Of a stretch of 64,000 nucleotides of DNA, positions 18,301 to 27,385 are shown one piece after another; positions within the stretch are counted from its first letter, which is position 1; each line of letters opens with the position of its first letter. The DNA lies in the NCBI GenBank assembly GCA_043808235.1, contig JAZDFC010000091.1, positions 20,552 through 84,551 on the forward strand, read 5' to 3'. The DNA is from JAZDFC01 sp043808235 (lineage in GTDB: Bacteria; Bacteroidota; Ignavibacteria; Ignavibacteriales; Melioribacteraceae). Both the position numbers and the translations under genes were made by a program. The notes beneath the pieces are model-generated. The model was not told the DNA's origin and made no database searches. It was given only the letters and a program-made list of their open reading frames with translations.

Positions 18301-21258
18301 ATGAAGGGAAAAATAGTATTTGTATTCGTCGTCGCACTTATTTTACTCTGGAATTCCCGGTATAACGCACAGTACACCTTCTCTAAAAATTATTCTGCAA
18401 TTTCGTCTTCTCCCAATAGTTATCTCTTAAAGCATACGCAAGATGGTTTTATGATTGCTGGCATTAATAAAACAGGTTATCCTGCATCCTTTGGGGAAAT
18501 ATTCCTACTAAAGATCGATCCATACGGAAACAAAGAGCGACTAATAATATATCATTTGCCGCAAAGCTTTCGCTTACCTTACAATCCATTTGCAGTTGCT
18601 GCCGATGACAATTTTGTTTATTTTTCTACTTATTCCGAAAATGAAATGCAGCATATAAGCATGACAAAATTGAACTCGGAACTAAATGTTGAGTGGGAAA
18701 AATTCATTCAGTTTAATTCCAATGGATTATACTACCAGCCAATAAAAATACTCGCATTGGAAAACGGTAATTTCCTTTTAACGATATCAATTAAAACAAA
18801 CGACTATGTGGTTACACATCCAGACTCAATTTTACTGCTGCGTTTTAGCGCTGATGGAGATTTAATAGAAGAAAAAACTATCCAAATTGAGGGGAGTTAT
18901 TTATTTCATTATCGAGTAATTATCACGCCGGATAACAAAATCATTATCAACGGTAAAAACAATCTTTGTTTGTTGGATGCAGCATTAAATACTCTCTGGA
19001 CTAAATATTTCGAACATGAAATAACTGCAATTAATTACGGCTATGGCAATACTGTTTTCATTGCGCTTCAAAACACAATGAAATCGTGTATAGTTATTTT
19101 ATTAGATCAATTTGGAAATGAGCTATGGCGCCGCGAAGCGCCTGGATCTATTACCGCGTTTACAAACTTCTCCTCTACCGGATTCAGCTATATTACAGCA
19201 AGTAATTTTCACATAAGAATTAATTCAAATGAAGGTGTTGAATTTCAAAATCAGCTTTGGGGCATCGGGCAAAATATTTCTGAAATTCCGGGCGAGGGAT
19301 ATTTATTAACAGGTGAGTTTGATGAAAAGTTATGGGTTCATAAAACCGATTACAATGGAAATTTAAAAACAATTTTCATCACCTCGATATCTGCGCCTCC
19401 TTTTGGAATTATGCCTTATTCCAATACTGTTATTAATTGGCGGTCAAATAGTATTGACAAGATTGATATTGCTTATAGTACCGATAACGGAATCTCGTGG
19501 AAAAATATTATTACTAATTATCCTGCTGATTCTGTAAAATACACATGGGGAGTAACATATTTACCGGGTGATTCCGTCATCATAAAATTATCCGATTCGG
19601 CAAATCCGCTTTATTCCGATGCAACGGACAATCAAAAAACTTCATTCAGCTCTAGTAATTATGATATAATTTGTATAAATGAAATTCTTACATGGATAGG
19701 AAACGACGGCATCAGCGCTCACGATCCTAGAAACGATGCAAGCGGATTTTACTGGCCGGATGGTCATTCGGTTTTGAGTGATCATGGTAATAACTTGACA
19801 TCGGTATTTTCTGATGGTATAATGATGGGTGGATTGGTTAACGGCGAAATACGAATTGGAGGAACTCAGTATTGGTCAAATATGCAGCCGGGACTGATTG
19901 ATGATAATGGTTTACCGGCCGATCCGGGGGACCCAAAATACAAGATATGGAAAATTCGAAGAGACTGGCTCTCATATCCCGAGGGTGATGAAAAATCCCG
20001 GCTTCAATACGATTATGAAAATTGGCCGGGGGATATCGGCGCGCCGTTCGAGGATATTAATTCTAACAATCGATTTGATGCGGGTCTAGATGTGCCAAAA
20101 TTTTTAGGCGATGAAGTCGTGTTTACAGTAAACAATAATTTCGATGAACAATTATCTCTCGACAAATACTATTCCTTACCTCTCGGTGTTGAGGTTCAAA
20201 CTACTATCTATGGTTTTAAACAAGAGAAATTTCTGGAAGATGTTCTATTTAAGAAAATCAAAGTAATTAATAAATCGCCGAACCATATTGAAAATATGGT
20301 TATCGGCTACTGGTCTGATTTTGATTTGGGTTATGCCGGTGATGATGTTGTTGGCTGTGATACTTTATTAAGTTTAGGTTTCGGATACAATGGAGATGAA
20401 ATTGATGAGGGATATTATGAGCTGCCGCCTGCAATTGGCTATTTGTATTTACAAGGACCGGTAATCAAAGCAGAGCAAAGCGATTCCGCTTATTTCGATT
20501 TTAAATGGCGGAAAGGCTATAAAAATCTTAAAATGGATTCATTCGCACCGATTGTTAAAAATTATTATCCATTTATTTTTGATCCAAGAGTTGGCAATAT
20601 GCCTTATGAATATTATAACAATCTTCGCGGATTAGGTACTGCAACAGGAGATACGCTTGTCGACCCAATAACCGGCGCCAAGACACGTACACCATTGGCA
20701 GGCGATCCGATCTCTAAAACCGGCTGGTATGACGGCGATGGCTGGCCGCATGGACCAGCGCCGTATGATAGAAGACTAATCTTAAACTCAGGGCAATTCA
20801 ACCTTGCACCGAAAGATACCCAGGAAGTAGTTTATGCAATAATGATGGCTCAAGCAGATAGCCGAATAAACAGTTTAGCCAAACTAAAGCAATTAGCTCA
20901 GCAAGTTAAGGAGTTCTACTACACTGGAATAATAACAGGAACCGAATACGAGAACCAAAATTTACCCGGTGAATTTTCTCTTTCTCAAAATTTTCCCAAT
21001 CCGTTTAATCCGGTAACTACAATTAAGTTTACCATACCAGACATTGAGACGGGATATATCCCGTCTCTACAACATGTTACATTAAAGGTCTACGATATTC
21101 TTGGAAGAGAGGTTGCAACACTTGTTAACGTCGAACAAAAACCGGGAACATACACAGTAGAATTTGACGGCAGCAAACTTGCGAGCGGAGTCTATTTCTA
21201 TAAACTTCAAACAGGAAGTGGATTTAACATGACTAAAAAATTAGTATTGCTGAAGTAA
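18301..21258 (+). CDS. large secreted protein with sorting domain
   Basis: The 985-residue protein has a signal peptide (end near RYNAQ). Residues 25-360 look like a beta propeller of repeated short strands. The part from about 450 to 890 holds repeated aromatic/glycine motifs (WIGNDGISAHDPRN, YWSDFDLGYAGDD, GDPISKTGWYDGDGWP) shared with the protein at 22872-24497. The last 90 residues are a type A sorting domain with FPNPFNPVTTIKFTIP and GVYFYKL. A small palindrome interrupts that domain and adds about ten residues. The substrate or ligand is unknown; it is probably displayed on the surface through type IX secretion. Confidence 0.85.
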   Translation: MKGKIVFVFVVALILLWNSRYNAQYTFSKNYSAISSSPNSYLLKHTQDGFMIAGINKTGYPASFGEIFLLKIDPYGNKERLIIYHLPQSFRLPYNPFAVAADDNFVYFSTYSENEMQHISMTKLNSELNVEWEKFIQFNSNGLYYQPIKILALENGNFLLTISIKTNDYVVTHPDSILLLRFSADGDLIEEKTIQIEGSYLFHYRVIITPDNKIIINGKNNLCLLDAALNTLWTKYFEHEITAINYGYGNTVFIALQNTMKSCIVILLDQFGNELWRREAPGSITAFTNFSSTGFSYITASNFHIRINSNEGVEFQNQLWGIGQNISEIPGEGYLLTGEFDEKLWVHKTDYNGNLKTIFITSISAPPFGIMPYSNTVINWRSNSIDKIDIAYSTDNGISWKNIITNYPADSVKYTWGVTYLPGDSVIIKLSDSANPLYSDATDNQKTSFSSSNYDIICINEILTWIGNDGISAHDPRNDASGFYWPDGHSVLSDHGNNLTSVFSDGIMMGGLVNGEIRIGGTQYWSNMQPGLIDDNGLPADPGDPKYKIWKIRRDWLSYPEGDEKSRLQYDYENWPGDIGAPFEDINSNNRFDAGLDVPKFLGDEVVFTVNNNFDEQLSLDKYYSLPLGVEVQTTIYGFKQEKFLEDVLFKKIKVINKSPNHIENMVIGYWSDFDLGYAGDDVVGCDTLLSLGFGYNGDEIDEGYYELPPAIGYLYLQGPVIKAEQSDSAYFDFKWRKGYKNLKMDSFAPIVKNYYPFIFDPRVGNMPYEYYNNLRGLGTATGDTLVDPITGAKTRTPLAGDPISKTGWYDGDGWPHGPAPYDRRLILNSGQFNLAPKDTQEVVYAIMMAQADSRINSLAKLKQLAQQVKEFYYTGIITGTEYENQNLPGEFSLSQNFPNPFNPVTTIKFTIPDIETGYIPSLQHVTLKVYDILGREVATLVNVEQKPGTYTVEFDGSKLASGVYFYKLQTGSGFNMTKKLVLLK
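21046..21067. repeat. 22-bp perfect palindrome inside the sorting-domain code
   Basis: GAGACGGGATA followed directly by its own reverse complement lies inside the coding sequence. It encodes ETGYIPSL between the first strand (FTIP) and VYDILGR of the sorting domain. The sister domain at 22872-24497 has no such insert, so the palindrome looks like an in-frame insertion of a small repeat. Confidence 0.75.
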
Positions 21259-21263
21259 GAAAG

Positions 21264-21285
21264 CCGTCCCTACTTGTCGGGGCGG
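21264..21285 (+). terminator. GC-rich hairpin after the secreted protein gene
   Basis: CCGTCCC (21264-21270) pairs with GGGGCGG (21279-21285), with one wobble, around an 8-nt loop. T-rich DNA (AATTTATTTTT) follows. This is consistent with a terminator for the upstream gene. Confidence 0.6.
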
Positions 21286-21399
21286 AATTTATTTTTACAG
21301 ATTCAAATCCGTTGAAGCTTCGGCAAGTGCATGGAGGGATTTTATTGAATCAAAGAGGAAGGTACTTTAAAATAAACCAGCATAATTAAGGAAATAAAA

Positions 21400-22710
21400 A
21401 TGAACACAAAAGCTATTTCTCTTTCGATAGTGGTTGCTTTGGGATTTTTAACTTTCGATTCTTGCGATCAGCCTCGCATCACTGAATCCACAAGTGAACC
21501 GGTGGCGGCTCTATTATCAAAATCTTCGGTTGAACTTTCTATGGTGCCAATCTCCGAGACAACCATTAAACTTATCTGGCATCCCATTCCTAATTCAAAG
21601 ATTAAATATGATATCCTTAGAAGAACAGTAAACGATAATAGTAAGCTAATTAAAATCGGCTCATTTGAAAATAATACAGCAGAATTTATTGACTCAACAT
21701 TGCATCCAGCAAATATTTACGAGTATTGTATTTCTTCTAATTCAAATGGATTGGGCAAAATTATTTCAAATACTTTTAAAATTGCCGCCATAGTTGATTC
21801 AATGGAGATGATTGTAAAAAGACAAATTGTACGTAAGCCGTTAACCGATGTGGAATATAACAATCAAGGGAATCTGTTGGCTTGCTGCGGGTGGTGGCAG
21901 AGAATTGTTCTTTTAGATCCATCAAATCTTTCGTTGATTAAAAACCTGGACCAAATTTCTCCTAGGATGCAAACCCTATGTTTTAGTGGCGACGATAAAT
22001 ATCTTATTAGCGGCGGGGGAGCTCACGATATTATAACATGGGATATTGAAACCGGCAAAAAAATTCAGACCATTAATGCCCATGATGGTAGAATTAATAG
22101 CGTTGAATTTCATCCTCTTTCACATCTAATTATCAGCAGTTCTTTGGACAGAACAATAAAATTGTGGAATTCTAGAACAGGTTTGCTAGTAAAAACTTAT
22201 GTGAACGATGCTTGGGTAAATGAATGTATGGAAATAAACAACAAGAGAAATTTAATAGCTTTTAACAGGCATAGTGAAATTTTATGTGTGGATGTTTTTT
22301 CAGGCGAAATTATAAAATCGTTTACTACATTATTAGGCAGTTCAATATATGATATTGAGTTTAGTCCCGACGATAAATATTTTGTATCCTGTTCGCAGGA
22401 TAATAAAAGGGTTGTTGTTTGGGATTACGAGAGTGGCTCGGTTAAATATATTCTTAACTCATTTAGTGAAACGCTATCGATGTGTGCTGCTTTTTCAAAT
22501 AACGGAGTAAATCTTTTCAGCGGATCTTACGTGGGTTCCATAAATGCATGGAATATGATCAACGGAAGTCACATAACCGATATTAATTGTATGGATGTTG
22601 CGGCACGTTGTATGGATATAGATCCCAATGGTAAATTTTTAGCAGTCGGAAGTGACTTTGGCACACTTTACATCTTTGAGATAATCTATAGTTGGATTGA
22701 ATATAACTAA
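21400..22710 (+). CDS. lipoprotein with fibronectin-like domain and WD40-type propeller
   Basis: A lipoprotein signal ends at FDSC. Residues 45-130 form a fibronectin type III-like domain (IKLIWHPIPNSKIKYDILRR). From about residue 140 there are repeated WD40-type units with endings such as ITWDIE, IKLWNSRTG, VVVWDYESG and INAWNMING. The protein probably sits on the periplasmic side or surface and binds another protein. The frame stops at 22710, but sorting-domain sequence continues in the same frame after the stop, which suggests that an older gene end or neighbouring gene was lost here. Confidence 0.83.
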   Translation: MNTKAISLSIVVALGFLTFDSCDQPRITESTSEPVAALLSKSSVELSMVPISETTIKLIWHPIPNSKIKYDILRRTVNDNSKLIKIGSFENNTAEFIDSTLHPANIYEYCISSNSNGLGKIISNTFKIAAIVDSMEMIVKRQIVRKPLTDVEYNNQGNLLACCGWWQRIVLLDPSNLSLIKNLDQISPRMQTLCFSGDDKYLISGGGAHDIITWDIETGKKIQTINAHDGRINSVEFHPLSHLIISSSLDRTIKLWNSRTGLLVKTYVNDAWVNECMEINNKRNLIAFNRHSEILCVDVFSGEIIKSFTTLLGSSIYDIEFSPDDKYFVSCSQDNKRVVVWDYESGSVKYILNSFSETLSMCAAFSNNGVNLFSGSYVGSINAWNMINGSHITDINCMDVAARCMDIDPNGKFLAVGSDFGTLYIFEIIYSWIEYN

Positions 22711-22869
22711 ACTTGCATTAAAGTTAGCAACGATTTTATAAACAAAGAACAGGAAGCGGGATATTATGAAGTCTCGGTTGATGGAACGAGTTGGGCGAGC
22801 GGAGTGTATTTATACCGAATGGAAACGGGGTTATTTACTAAAACAGTGAAAGCAGTTTTATTGAGATAA
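22711..22869 (+). pseudogene. orphan half of a sorting domain, in frame after the WD40 gene
   Basis: Directly after the TAA at 22708-22710 the same frame continues as ...FINKEQEAGYYEVSVDG, then SWASGVYLYRMETG and KAVLLR before a stop at 22869. This closely matches the last half of the sorting domain of the next gene (EIVNKEQEAGYYEVEIDG, ASGVYF). The first half with the FPNPFNP motif is missing. It is either a remnant of a deleted secreted-protein gene or the lost C-terminus of the WD40 gene. Confidence 0.8.
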
Positions 22870-22871
22870 TT

Positions 22872-24497
22872 ATGAAAAAGAAAATCGAATTACTCGCGTT
22901 ATACTTTTTATTATCTGCTAACATACTTTATTCTCAAAAACATTACGAGAATTATTATGATTCCGAATTTATGGATGCAAATAACATTAAAGTAGTATTT
23001 GATAATTATGGCGGATTGAATTTCGAGAAATATGGTGGTGGTGGCGCTGGATTTTGGGATAGGCTTTTTGAAGGATATTATATTAATGATTGGTATGTCG
23101 GCGAAGTTATTATCTATGATCAAGGATTATGGGTACTTGGCAAAAGTGATACTACCCAAGTTCTAAATTATAGTTGGTGGGGCAGAACAAATTATTCGCC
23201 GGGTCCAATAATAAACGGAAGCTCTGCGGTTCAAGCTAATCCACGGGACAAAGACAAATACCGTATTTATAAAATATCGGATAATGATAATTCAAGTGTT
23301 GATATTCTTAATTGGCCTTTCGAATTTGGGGCTCCGATTGATAATGATAAAAAACCGCTTTTGCATGCCGATCAAACAGTGTGGACTGTTTTCAATTCAT
23401 GCAATACAATTAAAGGCAAACAATACTTTTTTAACGAGCCAATTACTCCGGTGAAACTTGAGATTCAGCAGATGGCTTATGCTTATGAAGGCGGTATAAA
23501 TTCCAATATACTTTCCGATGTTATCTTTTTGGAATGGACAATTATAAACAAAGGAACAAATAAAATTGATTCGACCTATATTGGCTTGTGGAGTGATTTA
23601 GACTTGAGCGGTGCAAGCCATAATCCCCCGGCAGTTGATACATTACGACAACTTGGCTATTGTTGGAGTAACATTCCGGAATCATGGAGTACTTACTATC
23701 GATGGAGATGTCCTGCAGTAGGTTATGTTATGCTTTATGGTCCCAAAATAAAGTCGCAGGGAGACACTGCAATCTTTAAAGGAAGAGAACTTACCGGTTA
23801 TAGAAATATACCATTATCATCCTTTTTTGGCATTACTGATAACAACTACCCTTTAGCAAATACGCCTTATTTTAAAAAAGAGGTCTGGAACATTGCCCGT
23901 GGTTTTGATCTTGCGGGAAATATTATTATTGATTCGGTTTCAGGTAAACATACAAAATTTCCATTTAGCGGCGACCCCATAACAAATACTGGCTGGAATT
24001 GGAATTATTGGACAAATGGCGAAGCGGGGTTTTATATGTTTACCGGTCCATTTACATTCGAGCCGGCAGATACTCAATGGGTAATGTATGCAATAACTGC
24101 CGGATTAGATACAAATAAATTTGGCAGTATTACAAAACTAAGAAGGAATGTTGATATACTCAGATCTATCAGCTATGATGATCTCGTTAAAATAACTCCC
24201 TTGGAATATGAGGAACCACAAACTACTGTACCCGAATATTTCTATCTCTCTCAAAATTTCCCTAACCCATTTAATCCAACAACAAAAATCCGTTATGAGA
24301 TTCCTATTCAAACTCATGTGAATATTTCTGTTTATGATATTCTCGGGAGAAAAGTTGCGGAGATTGTAAACAAGGAACAGGAAGCGGGATATTATGAAGT
24401 TGAGATTGACGGCGGTAACTGGGCGAGCGGGGTTTATTTTATTCGGATTGAGACATATACTTACAGCAAAACGATAAAAGCTGTGCTAATGAAATAG
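22872..24497 (+). CDS. secreted protein with sorting domain, paralogue of 18301-21258
   Basis: The 541-residue protein has a signal peptide (MKKKIELLAL..., end near ILYSQ). Its body shares motifs with the second half of the large secreted protein: WSDLDLSGASHNPP, GYVMLYGP, FSGDPITNTGWNW and FEPADTQWVMYAI. The C-terminal sorting domain has FPNPFNPTTKIRYEIP, VYDILGRKV and GVYFIRI. Both proteins are probably surface proteins sent out by type IX secretion. The ATG follows the sorting-domain remnant by 2 bp, which suggests gene shuffling in this stretch. Function unknown. Confidence 0.85.
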   Translation: MKKKIELLALYFLLSANILYSQKHYENYYDSEFMDANNIKVVFDNYGGLNFEKYGGGGAGFWDRLFEGYYINDWYVGEVIIYDQGLWVLGKSDTTQVLNYSWWGRTNYSPGPIINGSSAVQANPRDKDKYRIYKISDNDNSSVDILNWPFEFGAPIDNDKKPLLHADQTVWTVFNSCNTIKGKQYFFNEPITPVKLEIQQMAYAYEGGINSNILSDVIFLEWTIINKGTNKIDSTYIGLWSDLDLSGASHNPPAVDTLRQLGYCWSNIPESWSTYYRWRCPAVGYVMLYGPKIKSQGDTAIFKGRELTGYRNIPLSSFFGITDNNYPLANTPYFKKEVWNIARGFDLAGNIIIDSVSGKHTKFPFSGDPITNTGWNWNYWTNGEAGFYMFTGPFTFEPADTQWVMYAITAGLDTNKFGSITKLRRNVDILRSISYDDLVKITPLEYEEPQTTVPEYFYLSQNFPNPFNPTTKIRYEIPIQTHVNISVYDILGRKVAEIVNKEQEAGYYEVEIDGGNWASGVYFIRIETYTYSKTIKAVLMK

Positions 24498-24569
24498 TTT
24501 ATCACACTGTAGCAAATTTACACCATTAAAAAAATTTCGAAGAGCAACAGTTATTCTTTACGAGATTTA

Positions 24570-25007
24570 CTATTCAATTAGTTGGAGCCTAACCGACCAC
24601 GATGATAATTTTTCTTTTCCTTTAAAAATCACACCTTTGTTTTTGTAATGATTGCCGTCGATGCAGTGAAGATACTCTGATCCGGAATACGTGCCTTCTT
24701 CGGAGTAAAATACCGAAATTATGTATTCGTCCTCGATAATTATTTCGCCGTAAAACTTGCCAAATGATTGATTGAATGATACCCAGCTAGTGCTTCCCTT
24801 CTTTACATCAAATGGTATGACTTCGAGATTCAATACGAACTCGCCTTCTCCTCCTTCGGCTAATTTGAATTTACTTTTGCTGTGCCAAATATTTTCTTCG
24901 TGGATAATTTTTGTTTCCCCTTGGATGGACAAAGCTTTGTTTGTTTCATCAAAAAAATGACCATCCGCTTTCCATGTAGCTTCTTTGAATAGATATGTGT
25001 GATTCAT
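24570..25007 (-). CDS. unknown cytoplasmic protein (145 aa)
   Basis: The protein lacks a signal peptide and looks all-beta, with strands such as FVLNLEVIPF, FYGEIIIEDEYIISVFYSEEG and SWSVRLQLIE, as in small lipocalin-like folds. No named family was recognised. The ATG at 25007 is preferred over an upstream TTG because AGGAC lies 7 bp before it. It ends convergently with the secreted-protein gene and starts 24 bp after the aquaporin gene. Confidence 0.65.
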   Translation of the reverse strand: MNHTYLFKEATWKADGHFFDETNKALSIQGETKIIHEENIWHSKSKFKLAEGGEGEFVLNLEVIPFDVKKGSTSWVSFNQSFGKFYGEIIIEDEYIISVFYSEEGTYSGSEYLHCIDGNHYKNKGVIFKGKEKLSSWSVRLQLIE

Positions 25008-25049
25008 TGGCGATGTCCTATACAAGAAAAAATCTCGAAATAAAAATAA

Positions 25050-25676
25050 TCAATTATTACTATTCTCGAAAAAGTTATAAACGAATCCAGCCAAAGCCGC
25101 GCCGGTAAATGGTCCGACAATATACAACCACGAATATTTTATCCCCTCACCGGAAATAAATAAATCAAATACTTCCGTGCCTAATCCTAAGGCGGGATTA
25201 AAAACTCCACCCGAAATCGAATTAGCAGTAAACGTAATTGTAATGAGCGTGAATCCAACTGCAATACCGTAAATATAATTACCTGTAAATTTTTTATTGA
25301 ACATCACCGTCAGATAAACCGAGCACAAAAGGAAAGTAAGCATTAACTCGCAAAGCATGGACTTGACAAAATGAACATCGAGTCCGGGCGCTGGATAATA
25401 AGCTACATCCCGAAACGAAAATATTACGAGCGATGCAAAGAGAGCGCCGAGAATTTGAGCAACCGAATAATATATGAAGTCGCTAATTTTAATTCCGCCT
25501 TTGATGACAACAGCCAAGGAAATTGCGGGATTAAAATGTCCTCCGGAAATGTTTGATCCCCAATAAATTAAGACACCGAAAACTAATCCGATGGCAATTG
25601 GACTTCCTGTTAATCCGGTAATAAGAACAAGAAAGAATGTACCGATAAATTCCGCGATGTATTTTTGAATTGACAT
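25050..25676 (-). CDS. aquaporin / MIP-family channel
   Basis: The 208-residue membrane protein has six hydrophobic segments and both pore motifs: NPA in SGGHFNPAISLAVV and NPA in SGGVFNPALGLGTE, each preceded by the typical SGG. It conducts water or small uncharged solutes across the inner membrane. The length is at the short end for the family. The region before the second motif resembles the AqpZ/plant-type group more than glycerol channels, but selectivity cannot be settled from sequence alone. Confidence 0.93.
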   Translation of the reverse strand: MSIQKYIAEFIGTFFLVLITGLTGSPIAIGLVFGVLIYWGSNISGGHFNPAISLAVVIKGGIKISDFIYYSVAQILGALFASLVIFSFRDVAYYPAPGLDVHFVKSMLCELMLTFLLCSVYLTVMFNKKFTGNYIYGIAVGFTLITITFTANSISGGVFNPALGLGTEVFDLFISGEGIKYSWLYIVGPFTGAALAGFVYNFFENSNN

Positions 25677-25887
25677 GTCTTTCCAAAAATTTTGTTAGTG
25701 AAAGATTGAATTGAATGTGTGAATAAAAATAACGAGCTATAAATTATTATTCAATAAGCCGTGTAAAAATAAATGCCGTCACAAATTACGAATTAATAAA
25801 ATGCCTTCGAAAAAGCCAATCTTTCTTTTCGAGAAAAGGTTGTTTTTATTTTTCATATTTTTCTTTGAAATATTTTTGAGATTAGTA

Positions 25888-26250
25888 ATGATAAGTATTG
25901 AAGGAATTATAATTGTGGGCGACCGGGTTTTAATACGACCCGAAAAAGATCTTCAAAAAACGACAAGCGGTTTGTACCTCCCGCCGGGTGTTTCCGAAAA
26001 AGAGAAAGCGCAAGGTGGTTACGTTATTAAGGTTGGGCCGGGCTACCCGGTTGCAATGCCGATTGATGAGGAAGAATCATGGAAGGAAAGCAAAAGTACC
26101 AAGTACATTCCGCTGCAGGCTAAAGAAGGAGACTTTGCATTATTTTTGCGCAAGGATGCGATTGAGATTGAGATACGAGATGAGAAATATGTGATTGTAT
26201 CGCAGTCGGCAATTTTACTGCTCCATCGTGACGAAAGTATACTAAACTAA
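25888..26250 (+). CDS. GroES-like (Cpn10) co-chaperonin paralogue
   Basis: From the ATG at 25888 the protein reads IIIVGDRVLIRPEKDLQKTTSG and GLYLPPGVSEKEKAQGG, the core and mobile-loop region of Cpn10. The body also holds an insert of roughly 15 residues (EESWKESKSTKYIPLQ) that standard GroES lacks. No GroEL gene is next to it, so it is likely a second, divergent co-chaperonin. A frame extending upstream to 25801 would add a hydrophobic leader unlike the family; GAG about 8 bp before 25888 supports the shorter start. Confidence 0.8.
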   Translation: MISIEGIIIVGDRVLIRPEKDLQKTTSGLYLPPGVSEKEKAQGGYVIKVGPGYPVAMPIDEEESWKESKSTKYIPLQAKEGDFALFLRKDAIEIEIRDEKYVIVSQSAILLLHRDESILN

Positions 26251-26286
26251 TTTTTAAAAAGATAATACAACGTTATTCAAACCGAC

Positions 26287-26327
26287 CTTAGTGCCGCGCG
26301 GCTTAAAGAAAACCACAAGGCACTAAG
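26287..26327. repeat. 9-bp inverted repeat of the CTTAGTGCC family
   Basis: CTTAGTGCC (26287-26295) and GGCACTAAG (26319-26327) are perfect reverse complements, with ACCACAA text before the right arm. A close relative lies at 34366-34400. The repeat sits between convergent genes and may also work as a terminator. Confidence 0.6.
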
Positions 26328-26352
26328 ATCATTCAATCTCACTTAGAAAGAT

Positions 26353-27180
26353 TTATCGGGCTAGGAAACTTAAGAACGGAACTGCTTTAGCCAGGAAGAA
26401 CATTAATATTCCGAATCCAAGCCACAATCCGAAAACCCACGCAAAATATTTTCCGGTGGTTTGGGATTTGAACATTTTAGCCAGACCTATTGAGAATACT
26501 GCATAGAACCAAATCGAAAACGGATCGATTTTTCCCATAATAAAATTAAGGAAACTCCCCTGCTCGAAATCCATAAAAGTGGCGACACTTGTTCCCATTA
26601 AAAATTTTCCCATTACCATCGATAGGATTACCATTACTATTCCTTGAATAACACCTATGTAATGCGGAAGTCCGTATGCCACCATTGCGGTTGAGTAGTT
26701 ACCGTCTCCTTTAAGAGCCAACTTAGCGACGAGCAGAAATATCGCGGCAATAATGAAGAAAAATATCAGCTGCCCAATTACAATTCCGATTACGGCAAAT
26801 ATCATTCCCATTGCACCCTGTCCTTCCATAAATTCACGGGTACGCTCCAATTGCTCGTCAGCTTGTTCCTGCGATATTTGACCGGCATCAACCTGCTCTT
26901 GAAATTGTTCTTCGATCTGTTTCATTTGTTCTGCTGTCATCGCATATTTAATTGTTGGATTACTCATTAACACGATGTACCCGGCAATTGAAACAATTAT
27001 TACGAATAAAATCGGGAGCAACCAGTCCATAGCACGCGGTGGAAACTTTGCAGCTTTCGAAAACATGCTTACCGGTTCGGCAAACACACCAACAATTTTA
27101 TCGGTGTGCGATAATTCAATTTCTTCTTCCTGTGCTTTTTCTGCATTGGATTGAAGCAATTCTTCGTTGATTTCTTCCAT
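26353..27180 (-). CDS. Yip1-family membrane protein
   Basis: The 275-residue protein starts with a polar 35-residue tail. It has about five membrane segments, the first at WLLPILFVIIVSIAGYIVLM, and a Gln/Glu-rich helical insert between the first and second (QMKQIEEQFQEQVDAGQ). This matches bacterial Yip1-domain proteins. Their role is not well known; membrane organisation or transport has been suggested. A ribosome site GGAG lies before the start. It is a single gene between an inverted repeat and the tryptophanase promoter region. Confidence 0.8.
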   Translation of the reverse strand: MEEINEELLQSNAEKAQEEEIELSHTDKIVGVFAEPVSMFSKAAKFPPRAMDWLLPILFVIIVSIAGYIVLMSNPTIKYAMTAEQMKQIEEQFQEQVDAGQISQEQADEQLERTREFMEGQGAMGMIFAVIGIVIGQLIFFFIIAAIFLLVAKLALKGDGNYSTAMVAYGLPHYIGVIQGIVMVILSMVMGKFLMGTSVATFMDFEQGSFLNFIMGKIDPFSIWFYAVFSIGLAKMFKSQTTGKYFAWVFGLWLGFGILMFFLAKAVPFLSFLAR

Positions 27181-27385
27181 TTTTCACTCCGGTTTATAAT
27201 GATTTGATTTTCTTATACATGCAATCATTCTAAAAATAATATTTTTTTCCCCAACAGCACAATGTTTTATTTAAATAACATTCGATTTTTTCACGCGTAA
27301 TTAGACGGAATCAATCCGAATAAGATTCCATACTCGGATATTATTTTTATTTTTGAAGTAGTAATTAATAATAATGGGACAATAA

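Noticed and set aside
27181..27385. TnaC-like leader peptide before tryptophanase
   Set aside because: No short frame with a suitably placed Trp and rho-type region was found.
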